This document shows positions 6,405-13,100 of a stretch of 13,503 nt of DNA, piece by piece. The stretch lies in NCBI GenBank assembly GCA_009392075.1, contig VFHG01000353.1, forward strand, positions 1-13,503, given 5' to 3'. Numbering within the stretch: the first letter of the stretch is position 1; every line of letters begins with the position of its first letter. The DNA is from SAR202 cluster bacterium. Its GTDB lineage: Bacteria > Chloroflexota > Dehalococcoidia > UBA3495. Made by a program: the position numbers and the translations under genes. The notes beneath the pieces were generated by a model. It searched no databases and was not told where the DNA came from. It saw only the letters and a list, made by a program, of their open reading frames with translations.

Positions 6405-7555
6405 TAGGCTTCCTCCGTCGCAGTGATCTCTTCGTCGTAGCCGCCAACGTGGTGGAAACCATGGGTCCGAGTCTCGGTTTTCGTTTGATCCACTAGGACA
6501 GTCATCCATTTGTTATAGCCGTCTTTGTCGGCCGTCCAAGCGTCCCATTGGCTGTTGTTGTCGTTGAATTCTGCCTCGCTCACCATGGTCACGCAGTCGG
6601 GCACCGGACAGACGGCTTCGCAGACCCCGCAACCGCAGCACGACTCCATGTTAGCGTCATACAGACCGTCTGGAGTAACGTCGAAACAGGTGTCAGGACA
6701 CTGCAGCCAGCAGAGTGTGCATTTGATGCAGGTGTCGAAGTTGATAACCGGGCGCATAGACCGGGTGCTCCACTTCTTAAAGACTTCGCTCCGGCCGGGC
6801 TGGTAGCCTTCGTCACCGCCCCTAAAGCCGGTGCCTTCGGGAAGACCGCGGATGACCAGGCCTTCTTCCATGGTCTTCCAGCCGGGCATGTCAAAGCTGA
6901 ACGGGGTCTCGGAGTTGCCCTCGCCTGGCTCGACGAGCCGGGTGGTTGTCCGGTCGTGGGCGCGTTGGACCGAGGCAACCTTGGTGCTGTTGTCCGTCTG
7001 CTCCTGGATAGACTCCAACATAGCCTCGAGGCTCACCAACTCAGGGCAGACCTTGCAAAGCGTTCCCAAGATCCGCATGTCGGTGTGGTCGTCTTTGTAA
7101 ACCCAGAGACCGGAGAAACTCACAGTGCTGGGGATGATTGCCAGGTCGTAAGGAGTGTCTTTCTGGTGGATGTCTTCGATCAAGGAATCAGCGTCCTGGC
7201 GGGAGGTCACGATCAAAGTTCCGCCAGACTTAGTCAGTTCGTTTATGGGTTGAAGACCATACCAGGCCCAGGACTCGATTCCTTTGCACATGGCATCGTC
7301 AACGTTGATGGTGACATCCACGGCTTTTGCCTCGTAGACGGCCAGGCTTTCCTCAAGTTCCAGGGCTGTGTCACAAACGATCGCGAATTGCTTGGCTGGG
7401 ATGCCATTTCTTTCGGGGGAGTCGCTGTAACGCCCAAAGGCGGTGCCAATCTTGCCGTCCTTACGGGCGGCGAATACGATCTGTCGGACGATGTTCCGGG
7501 CCAGTGTCCGCTGGAATATGCCCCGGTACACCACCTCCACGGCTAGAGTAGCCAT
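6404..7555 (-). CDS. 2-oxoacid:ferredoxin oxidoreductase, gamma-delta fusion subunit (2x[4Fe-4S] ferredoxin domain)
   Basis: A 383-residue protein joining a gamma domain (about residues 1-180) to a delta-type bis-[4Fe-4S] ferredoxin domain (about 265-330), separated by a linker rich in charged and glycine residues. The ferredoxin ligands are C276IKCTLCWLQC286P and C306CGCGVCEAVC316P, two full CxxCxxCxxxCP motifs that pass electrons to an external ferredoxin. The gamma domain keeps the fold's SPERNG (46-51, usually ERRGG/A) but lacks the glycine-rich GxGGQG at the N-terminus, reading YRGIFQRTLARN (10-21). Moorella oxalate oxidoreductase also has a fused gamma-delta subunit encoded before alpha and beta, as I recall. 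A GAGGAGG box precedes the ATG. The stop overlaps the alpha start by one base, implying coupled translation. Confidence 0.9.
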   Translation of the reverse strand: MATLAVEVVYRGIFQRTLARNIVRQIVFAARKDGKIGTAFGRYSDSPERNGIPAKQFAIVCDTALELEESLAVYEAKAVDVTINVDDAMCKGIESWAWYGLQPINELTKSGGTLIVTSRQDADSLIEDIHQKDTPYDLAIIPSTVSFSGLWVYKDDHTDMRILGTLCKVCPELVSLEAMLESIQEQTDNSTKVASVQRAHDRTTTRLVEPGEGNSETPFSFDMPGWKTMEEGLVIRGLPEGTGFRGGDEGYQPGRSEVFKKWSTRSMRPVINFDTCIKCTLCWLQCPDTCFDVTPDGLYDANMESCCGCGVCEAVCPVPDCVTMVSEAEFNDNNSQWDAWTADKDGYNKWMTVLVDQTKTETRTHGFHHVGGYDEEITATEEA

Positions 7556-7600
7556 AGGTTTCCTCCTCAGCTATCTGATATTTGGTGTCTCTTTTATTTA

Positions 7601-8326
7601 TTAATTGTTGGTGACCGCATCTGGGTAAACCGCGGACGGCTCCACTGCGGTCAGATGATGTTCCATTGCCGACCGGGCGCCCATGTGGTCTCCGGCCCGG
7701 ACCATATCCAAGATATGGCGATGAGAGTCTAATGACCTCTGGGACCGGCCTGGTTGCTGCAAAGTTTGGTCGCGGGATTGACGCAATACGTCTTCAACCG
7801 CGCTGACCACTTTGACCAATGCGGTGTTGTGGGTGGCGGTGGCCAAGGCGAAATGGAACTCTGTGTCGGCATCTACACCGGTCTCGCCCTCCATGATCTG
7901 ACGCTGTTGTTCAACCAAGATAAATGAAAGCCGCTCTACGTCCTCTGGAGTGGCCCGTTGCGCCGCCAAAGCGGCTAGTTGGGGCTCTAAGAGGTGTCTA
8001 ACTTCAAAAATGTCATGGAGCTGGGCCTCAACGGCGTCCAATCCAACGCCCAAAGATGACGTCATCAAAGTGGCAACGGCGTCCAGACTCTGGGTGTTTA
8101 CGAACGTCCCGGAACCGTGTTTGCTGACAACCAGTCCCTGTAGTTCCAAGGTCCTGATGGCTTCTCTCACCGAACTGCGGCTGACCTTTAGTTGCTCGGC
8201 CAAGACCCGTTCAGACGGTAGCTTAGCTCCATGTTCCAGAGACCCATCTTGGATCAAAGCGTGAAACCGCTCGACGATAGACTCGTGGAGCCGTTGACCT
8301 TGGAAATTGCGCAATTCAGCTTGCAT
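7601..8326 (-). CDS. FadR-family (GntR/FCD) transcriptional regulator of the oxidoreductase operon
   Basis: A 241-residue regulator with an N-terminal winged helix (about residues 10-76: LPSERVLAEQLKVSRSSVREAIRTL, wing at GSGTF) and a C-terminal all-helical FCD ligand domain. FCD metal ligands are visible as Asp154 and His158 (DTEFH), His204 (SHRHI) and His223 or His224 (MEHHL), the metal-containing type that commonly binds carboxylic acids (LldR, GlcC and related proteins). The ATG at 8326 is preferred over a TTG at 8380 because the latter lies inside a palindromic operator and the usual FadR start is about ten residues before the first helix; neither has a strong Shine-Dalgarno. It is the first gene of the operon, 45 bases before the gamma-delta subunit, suggesting autoregulation and control of the enzyme by its substrate or a relative. 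Confidence 0.9.
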   Translation of the reverse strand: MQAELRNFQGQRLHESIVERFHALIQDGSLEHGAKLPSERVLAEQLKVSRSSVREAIRTLELQGLVVSKHGSGTFVNTQSLDAVATLMTSSLGVGLDAVEAQLHDIFEVRHLLEPQLAALAAQRATPEDVERLSFILVEQQRQIMEGETGVDADTEFHFALATATHNTALVKVVSAVEDVLRQSRDQTLQQPGRSQRSLDSHRHILDMVRAGDHMGARSAMEHHLTAVEPSAVYPDAVTNN

Positions 8327-8365
8327 AGGTTTAGCCGTTGTCTTGCCCGGTAGGAAGCTCGAAGA

Positions 8366-8382
8366 AAGTGGTCTGACCAATT
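8366..8382 (-). promoter_or_regulatory. FadR/PdhR-type operator (AATTGGTCAGACCACTT)
   Basis: The core TGGTC-A-GACCA (8369-8379) is a perfect palindrome matching the TGGTNNNACCA consensus of FadR-subfamily regulators; the outer bases match the PdhR-like AATTGGTnnnACCAATT on one side. It lies about 9-25 bases downstream of the predicted transcription start, where a bound repressor would block the polymerase. Confidence 0.7.
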
Positions 8383-8397
8383 ATCGTTTTGGTGGAA

Positions 8398-8425
8398 ATT
8401 ATACACTCCGACCAGGCGTTGTCAA
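8398..8425 (-). promoter_or_regulatory. Consensus sigma70-type promoter of the gntR-oxidoreductase operon
   Basis: On the minus strand, TTGACA (8425-8420) and TATAAT (8403-8398) are separated by 16 bases. Both hexamers are perfect. The start site would be near 8391, giving a leader of about 65 bases to the ATG at 8326, with the palindromic operator inside it. The spacer also holds a TGGTC half-site. Confidence 0.8.
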
Positions 8426-8612
8426 GGCGTGAATCGCTGGCGGAACTCGCTCGGTTATTGGCCGTTGTTTGGTTGACAATAACTGAGAACTGGTCGGCCT
8501 GATTCTATGGCCCAACCGGATGCCTGGGAGTATAATCGCCTCGTGGCAACCGGCCCTGTGATCTAGGTTATGAACGGGTCGATTCAAGGGGTAATTTCAA
8601 GGAAGGCTCAAT

Positions 8613-9866
8613 TTGCAAGATGTGATAGTGGTGGGCGCTGGCCCGGCGGGCAATAACACTGCCCTTTCTTTAGCTTCCATGGGTTACGGCGTTACGGTCA
8701 TAGATTCCCGGGAGAACATCGGCGATAAACTCTGCACCGGTCTGGTTGGTGAAGAATGTTTTCGACGCTACCCCATAGACCCTAAACTGGTCCATCGAGA
8801 GCTCAATTCGGCTAGCGTGATTGCCCCTTCTGGGGAGGTTGTCAGATTTGAAACCCCCTATCCTGTCGCCCGGGTGGTCGACCGGGTGGCCTACGTGGCT
8901 TCATTCGCCGATAGAGCCCGGGAAGCCGGCGCTGAATACCTGTTAGGCCACCGTGTATTGAGCCTGGAACAGCGGAAAGACCGAGTCTCAGTGGTAACCG
9001 ATGACGGGACCAAAGAAGCCAGAACATTGGTTTTGGCGGCTGGGTTTGGCTCCCAATTGAACCGCCAGCTGGGACTTGGAGAGCCATCGGATTATGTAGT
9101 TGGCGTCCAAGCCCTGGTTAAGACAGAAGGCGTTGACGAAGTTGAGGTCTATCTCGGACGTAATATAGCCCCTGGGTTCTTTGCCTGGCTCGTTCCAACA
9201 CAGCCCGGATACGCCCTGGCCGGTCTGCTGGTGCGTAAGAACGCTCCGGAACGGTTCGCCCGGTTTGTATCCTCCAGGCAGGCGGAGGGGAAGATCACGG
9301 GATCGATGGACAAACCGGTGTGTTGGGGCATCCCACTACGGCCGCTGCGCAAGACATATTCAGACAGAGTATTGGTAGTTGGCGACGCCGCAGGACAGGT
9401 GAAACCGACCACCGGCGGCGGAATCTTTTATTCCCTTCTCGCCAGCGAGGTCGCCTCAGGCGCGTTGAATCTGGCCTTGAATGAAAATAGGCTGTTTGCC
9501 AACCGCCTGGGCGCCTACCAGAAAAAATGGAAAAGCCTGCTCTCCGATGAACTGGAAGTGGGTTATTCCGCTCGCCGGGTATTTGAGTACTTGGGTGATA
9601 GCCATATTAGTTCGCTGATCCACCAGGCCAGCAGGAACGGCTTAATCGCTGAACTGGCCGACTCTTCAGATGTGTCATTCGACTGGCATAGCTCAATGAT
9701 TCGGAAGATCATGGGCCATCCAACTTTGGGCGGTGTGCTTAGGGTGGTGAACCCTCTATTAGCGCGGATGGCCAAGACGCCGGAGCCGGTGGAGGTTTTC
9801 TCTGCTGATGCTACCCTGGAACCCACTCTGGACGACTCTTTGGCCGAATCAGGCACCCCGGTATAG
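8613..9866 (+). CDS. Geranylgeranyl-reductase-family FAD-dependent oxidoreductase
   Basis: A 417-residue flavoprotein of the geranylgeranyl reductase/FixC superfamily. Members reduce isoprenoid double bonds of chlorophyll side chains, archaeal lipids or menaquinone. Visible motifs: the FAD Rossmann fingerprint VVGAGPAGNNTA (6-17), GDKLCTG (37-43) with Cys41 at the position of a conserved active-site cysteine in archaeal enzymes, FAWLVP (190-195, the YxWxFP region), and VVGDAAGQVKPTTGGGI (255-271) for the second FAD contact. The TTG start is supported by AAGGAAGG six bases upstream and by the FAD motif starting at once. No membrane helix is obvious. In a bacterium without other photosynthesis genes in view, menaquinone side-chain saturation is a reasonable guess. 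NfeD and SPFH genes follow on the same strand and may share its transcript. Confidence 0.85.
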   Translation: MQDVIVVGAGPAGNNTALSLASMGYGVTVIDSRENIGDKLCTGLVGEECFRRYPIDPKLVHRELNSASVIAPSGEVVRFETPYPVARVVDRVAYVASFADRAREAGAEYLLGHRVLSLEQRKDRVSVVTDDGTKEARTLVLAAGFGSQLNRQLGLGEPSDYVVGVQALVKTEGVDEVEVYLGRNIAPGFFAWLVPTQPGYALAGLLVRKNAPERFARFVSSRQAEGKITGSMDKPVCWGIPLRPLRKTYSDRVLVVGDAAGQVKPTTGGGIFYSLLASEVASGALNLALNENRLFANRLGAYQKKWKSLLSDELEVGYSARRVFEYLGDSHISSLIHQASRNGLIAELADSSDVSFDWHSSMIRKIMGHPTLGGVLRVVNPLLARMAKTPEPVEVFSADATLEPTLDDSLAESGTPV

Positions 9867-9918
9867 GAACTTTCCAATCCCCATCATTTAATCGGCTTCA
9901 AACAAGACGGTGGATCTT

Positions 9919-11289
9919 ATGACCCAGCGGTTCCGGTTGGTCCGTCTCTCTCTGGTTTTCGTCTTTTTGGGCATGTTGATAACCGGCATGTTGGGGCCGG
10001 TTATCGCCCGCGCCCAGGAGCCGGACTCCCCCCACGCCTTGGTGATCACGGTCGATGGAATCATCAACAACGTTAAAGAAGGCTTCATCGCTCGGGCTAT
10101 CGACAAGGCCGAAGAAAACAGTGCGACGCTCCTGATCATTCAACTGGACACGCCCGGTGGACTGCTCAGCTCGACTCGCGAGGTAGTTGAACTGCTTTTG
10201 GAGTCTCCGGTGCCGATCGCGGTTTTCGTTTCACCAAGAGGAGCCAGGGCTGGCTCGGCGGGGACGTTCATCACGGCGGCGGGTAACTTCGCGGTGATGG
10301 CGCCGGGCACCAACATCGGCGCCGCATCTCCCATATCGGCAACCGGCGAAGACTTGGACGATACTCTGGCCAGCAAGGTCGAGAACGATGCCTCCGCCCT
10401 AATCAGGAGTATCGCCCAGACGCGGGGCCGAAACCAAGACAAGCTGGAGGAGACGGTCCGGACAGCGGCCTCCTACTCCGCCCAAGAAGCCTTGGCCGAC
10501 AACGTGGTGGACCTGATAGCAGATGACTTGGAAGACTTGCTGGCCAAATTAGACGGTCTGACCGCTGAGACTTCGATAGGCACGGTCGTGCTTGAAACAA
10601 AGGGTCTGGAGCTTTTCCAACTAGAGAAGAACATCTTGGAGCACTTTTTGGAGTTCATCTCTGACCCCAACGTGTCATTCATCCTGCTGACCATGGGTGG
10701 CTTGGGGATCGTGGTTGAACTGTTCAATCCCGGTTTGATTGCTCCTGGGGTAGTTGGCGTGATCTGTCTGCTGCTGACGTTCCTAGCGCTCGGCAACCTG
10801 CCGGTCAACTGGGCCGGGGTTGTGTTCGTTATCTTGGCAATGGTGTTGACCGTGCTGGAAGTGGTGGTGGCGGGGTTTGGCATCTTGGGCGTGGGAGCTA
10901 TCGTTAGTCTCATCGTCGGTGGCCTGATCCTGTTCACCCAGTTCGGAGACGCATCTCCAACCATGCCGTCAATAGAAGTCAGCAGATGGGTTATATCTGG
11001 CACAGGCGGCGTGGTGAGCCTGGCCTTGGTGTATATCGTTGGAACAGCCTATCAGTCGCGCAGGCAAGGGCCGCCTGAAAAGGCGTCTGCCTTGGCCGGT
11101 ATGCAGGGCATGGTTACCGGCGAACTAGCGCCTAGAGGTATAGTTCTTGTGGGCAACGAAACCTGGACAGCGATTAGCGAAGATGATAGTGCGATTTCGA
11201 TTGGCGAACCGGTTGAAGTTAGAAGCGTGGAAGGCCTGATTCTGACGGTTTTTCGCCAAAGTGATACAGGAAAGCAAGAAAACTCGTAA
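9919..11289 (+). CDS. nfeD: NfeD-family membrane-bound ClpP-class serine protease
   Basis: A long-form NfeD protein (456 residues) with three parts. A signal or anchor helix (about 8-33) leads to a ClpP-class protease domain (about 40-210). The nucleophile Ser113 lies in RGARAGSAGTF and the general base Lys153 in ASKVENDASALI, the Ser-Lys dyad known from Pyrococcus PH1510. Hydrophobic helices fill about 252-380 (ILLTMGGLGIVVELF, GVVGVICLLLTFLAL and others), and a C-terminal soluble OB-fold NfeD domain (about 393-447) ends the protein. Such proteases cut partner SPFH/stomatin proteins, and an SPFH gene follows directly. The ATG at 9919 is preferred to a GTG at 9910, since GGTGGA stands just before it. 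The gap to the upstream flavoprotein gene is 52 bases. Role: membrane protein quality control or microdomain organisation, inferred from the family. Confidence 0.92.
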   Translation: MTQRFRLVRLSLVFVFLGMLITGMLGPVIARAQEPDSPHALVITVDGIINNVKEGFIARAIDKAEENSATLLIIQLDTPGGLLSSTREVVELLLESPVPIAVFVSPRGARAGSAGTFITAAGNFAVMAPGTNIGAASPISATGEDLDDTLASKVENDASALIRSIAQTRGRNQDKLEETVRTAASYSAQEALADNVVDLIADDLEDLLAKLDGLTAETSIGTVVLETKGLELFQLEKNILEHFLEFISDPNVSFILLTMGGLGIVVELFNPGLIAPGVVGVICLLLTFLALGNLPVNWAGVVFVILAMVLTVLEVVVAGFGILGVGAIVSLIVGGLILFTQFGDASPTMPSIEVSRWVISGTGGVVSLALVYIVGTAYQSRRQGPPEKASALAGMQGMVTGELAPRGIVLVGNETWTAISEDDSAISIGEPVEVRSVEGLILTVFRQSDTGKQENS

Positions 11290-11343
11290 TATGTCCAGGT
11301 CCTTAACAACGCAGTCCATCGCTTGGAAAATAGGGAGGAGAAC

Positions 11344-12210
11344 ATGGCATTCGGTCTGATACTTGTTCAGCAATACCAAAGATTGGTCGTGCAAAAGTTC
11401 GGCACCTTCGTTGGCACTCGCCGTTCCGGCCTGCATTTCCTTATGCCCGTCGTCTATCACGGGACCAAGGTTGACCTGAGAGAAAGGGTGACCCGGGTCC
11501 CCACCCAGAAATACATCACCGCCGACAACGTGGTAGTCGATATGGACTTCGTCATCTACTACAGGGTGATGGAGGAATATGCCGAGCGTGCGGTCCTGGA
11601 GGTACAGAACTTCGAGTTGGCCGTGGTCAACCTGGCCTTCGCCACATTGAGGGCAGTGATTGGCGGGACAACGCTATCCGAGGCCCTGGCGGAAAGAGAG
11701 CGCATAAGGGATGCCCTCCAGGTCCGGATGGATGAAGTCACCGAACGATGGGGAGTTAAGATCTCCCAGGTAGAGATCAATGAGATCGACCCACCTCCCG
11801 GCGTGAAGGCGGCCATGGAGCGGGAAAAATCAGCGGAAGCCATCAAGACCGCGGAAATCACCGAGTCTGAGGGCGCCCGGCAGTCTCAGATCAACGTTGC
11901 TGAAGGCGAGAAGCAAGCGTCGATCCTATCGGCTGAGGGCCAGCGCCAATCCGAGATTCTCAAGGCTGAGGGCGAGCAGCAAGCCGCCGTGCTCAGAGCC
12001 TCGGGATTCAGTGAAGCTCTAGAACGCATAAATAGTGTTGCGAGTACCGCGGACGGGCGCACCATGAGCCTTCAGTATTTTGAGACGTTGAAGTCTCTAG
12101 GCGAGAGTCCGTCCACCAAATGGATCTTCCCCATGGAATTCACTTCCATGCTGGGCAATTTCCTGGGTATGGGCGGCAACCAAGGAAACGGAGATAGTAG
12201 CTCCAAATAG
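11344..12210 (+). CDS. SPFH/Band-7 (stomatin-like) protein without an N-terminal membrane helix
   Basis: A 288-residue SPFH-domain protein; the domain spans about residues 5-165 (YITADNVVVDMDFVIYYRV at 58-74; VKISQVEINEIDPPPGVKAAME at 138-159). The coiled-coil tail that follows contains an 11-residue repeat with units beginning at residues 172, 183, 194, 205 and 216 (for example INVAEGEKQAS, ILSAEGQRQSE), typical of the ring-forming stalk. The C-terminus holds a hydrophobic MLGNFLGMGG segment and a polar tail. Most stomatins begin with a membrane helix or hairpin; here the domain starts at once, and an in-frame stop at 11287 leaves no room for one. The ATG has a GGAGG five bases upstream; a TTG at 11323 adds only seven polar residues. 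It is the likely partner of the NfeD protease encoded 54 bases before it. Confidence 0.92.
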   Translation: MAFGLILVQQYQRLVVQKFGTFVGTRRSGLHFLMPVVYHGTKVDLRERVTRVPTQKYITADNVVVDMDFVIYYRVMEEYAERAVLEVQNFELAVVNLAFATLRAVIGGTTLSEALAERERIRDALQVRMDEVTERWGVKISQVEINEIDPPPGVKAAMEREKSAEAIKTAEITESEGARQSQINVAEGEKQASILSAEGQRQSEILKAEGEQQAAVLRASGFSEALERINSVASTADGRTMSLQYFETLKSLGESPSTKWIFPMEFTSMLGNFLGMGGNQGNGDSSSK

Positions 12211-12245
12211 CGCCAATCCCTTGGCTCAACCGTAACTCAGGCATG

Positions 12246-12287
12246 AATAAAGCCCACCTTTCCATTTGAGGAAGGGTGGGCTTATTA
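12246..12287. terminator. Hairpin terminator between the SPFH and DUF429 genes
   Basis: A 13-bp stem (12251-12263 with 12270-12282, one G-T wobble, 6-nt loop) is flanked by AATAA and TATTA. It lies 40 bases after the SPFH stop and before the stop of the convergent DUF429 gene. The T-tract is short and interrupted, so efficiency may be moderate. Confidence 0.75.
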
Positions 12288-12317
12288 GTTGGCCCTATTT
12301 GAAGGAATTCGCCCCGT

Positions 12318-12956
12318 TTAGTTCGGGAGCTTGGGCAAAACTAGGATGCCCTCCTCCGGATCGCCCAGAACATCGGTGTTTGACTGGGCATGTAATTGTC
12401 CGGTGTAGGCGTTGATGATCGCATCGCAGCTATTCCGGTCCAGGTCGTCGGCGTGTTTTTCCATGCCTGACACCAGGGGTGTCAAATGGCCGATCATGTA
12501 ACTAACGCTGACGGCGCTATTCTTGGGTGGCACCTTGTCGCCAAAGAGCAGCATCTTGGTGGCGTGAGGATACACTTCAATCACGTTATAGCCGGCGTCC
12601 CGGAGATTTTGACTAAGAAGTATCCCCCGGTAGATCAATTCTCTGATGATTGACCCTTTGTTGGTGTAGAAACAACTGATCCCCATCTTGGCCAGCTCCA
12701 GCTCCAGCAGCCGGCCTTTCCTGTCGGGGACAGAGAAACGGCAGTCGCAGGACTGGTCCAAGCAGCAAAAGCCTGATGGCAGGTTCAACGGCGCTCCGAT
12801 GGCGACCAGGTCCGGCCGGAGATCGTCAACCAGCTTCATCAGTTCGATGTCTTCATAGAAGCTGCCAAGCTCTGTAAGGTGCGAATGGGAATCCAAGATC
12901 GCTACGGAAGAGGGTTTTTTACGAGAGGCCCTTAAATCAACGCCTAGCACTGACAT
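12318..12956 (-). CDS. DUF429-family protein (RNase-H-like fold) with altered active-site position
   Basis: A 212-residue member of DUF429, a family predicted to have an RNase-H-like nuclease fold and no established function. Landmarks: VLGVDLRASRKKPSSVAIL (3-21, with Asp7), DLVAIGAPLNLP (49-60), IIRELIYRGILLSQNL (103-118), GYNVIEVYPHATKMLLFG (122-139), and NSCDAIINAYTG (175-186). The family usually has IDAPL; here Gly54 replaces the Asp, so a catalytic acid may be lost. A cysteine-rich stretch, FCCLDQSCDCRF (63-74), is unusual and could bind metal. The ATG at 12956 is chosen over an upstream one at 13022 because the fold's first strand starts there and a GGAGAT box precedes it. It lies downstream of the MeaB-like gene on the same strand, with a structured 136-bp gap. 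Confidence 0.75.
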   Translation of the reverse strand: MSVLGVDLRASRKKPSSVAILDSHSHLTELGSFYEDIELMKLVDDLRPDLVAIGAPLNLPSGFCCLDQSCDCRFSVPDRKGRLLELELAKMGISCFYTNKGSIIRELIYRGILLSQNLRDAGYNVIEVYPHATKMLLFGDKVPPKNSAVSVSYMIGHLTPLVSGMEKHADDLDRNSCDAIINAYTGQLHAQSNTDVLGDPEEGILVLPKLPN

Positions 12957-13053
12957 TTCGAATCTCCACGTCCGAGAATCGGACAGATTTGTCTCCCCGG
13001 CCCAAAACAGGGACGGGTTCACCCAAGGATGGTCCAGTGGAGTTGCCCGGCTA

Positions 13054-13100
13054 CACCGGCGTATGAATAGGGCCCGAAATCGGGGGATACGCCTATGGTG
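13054..13100 (-). other. Nested inverted repeat at the end of the MeaB-like gene
   Basis: GGCGTAT (13058-13064) pairs with ATACGCC (13087-13093). The outer arms CACC (13054-13057) and GGTG (13097-13100) extend the stem across a 3-nt bulge, and an inner CCCG/CGGG hairpin (13073-13084) fills the loop. It overlaps the MeaB stop codon. No T-tract follows on the minus strand, so it is not a standard terminator; it may be an RNA-stability hairpin or an operon-internal structure. Confidence 0.4.

Noticed and set aside
6405..6509. Upstream extension of the alpha subunit to a start at 6509
   Set aside because: The extra 35 residues lie inside the gamma-delta coding region in another frame and match nothing, while ATG 6404 has a GGAGG box and the usual TAATG overlap.
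6548..7546. Long plus-strand open frame (332 codons) opposite the gamma-delta subunit gene
   Set aside because: It has no recognisable motif, and the opposite strand encodes two perfect [4Fe-4S] motifs and a good ribosome site. It is a shadow of codon bias.
4183..7555. Plain pyruvate:ferredoxin oxidoreductase
   Set aside because: The subunits are of that family, but the YPIRP change and the missing GxGGQG in gamma argue against pyruvate with CoA as substrates; kept only as the fallback reading.
8531..8536. TATAAT on the plus strand as the promoter of the flavoprotein gene
   Set aside because: The hexamer is perfect, but no -35 box lies at 16-18 bases, and the TTGACA at 8473 is too far away. 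Not strong enough to list.
8399..8587. Small minus-strand open frame in the divergent promoter gap
   Set aside because: It covers the -35/-10 elements of the regulator gene and has no family resemblance or ribosome site.
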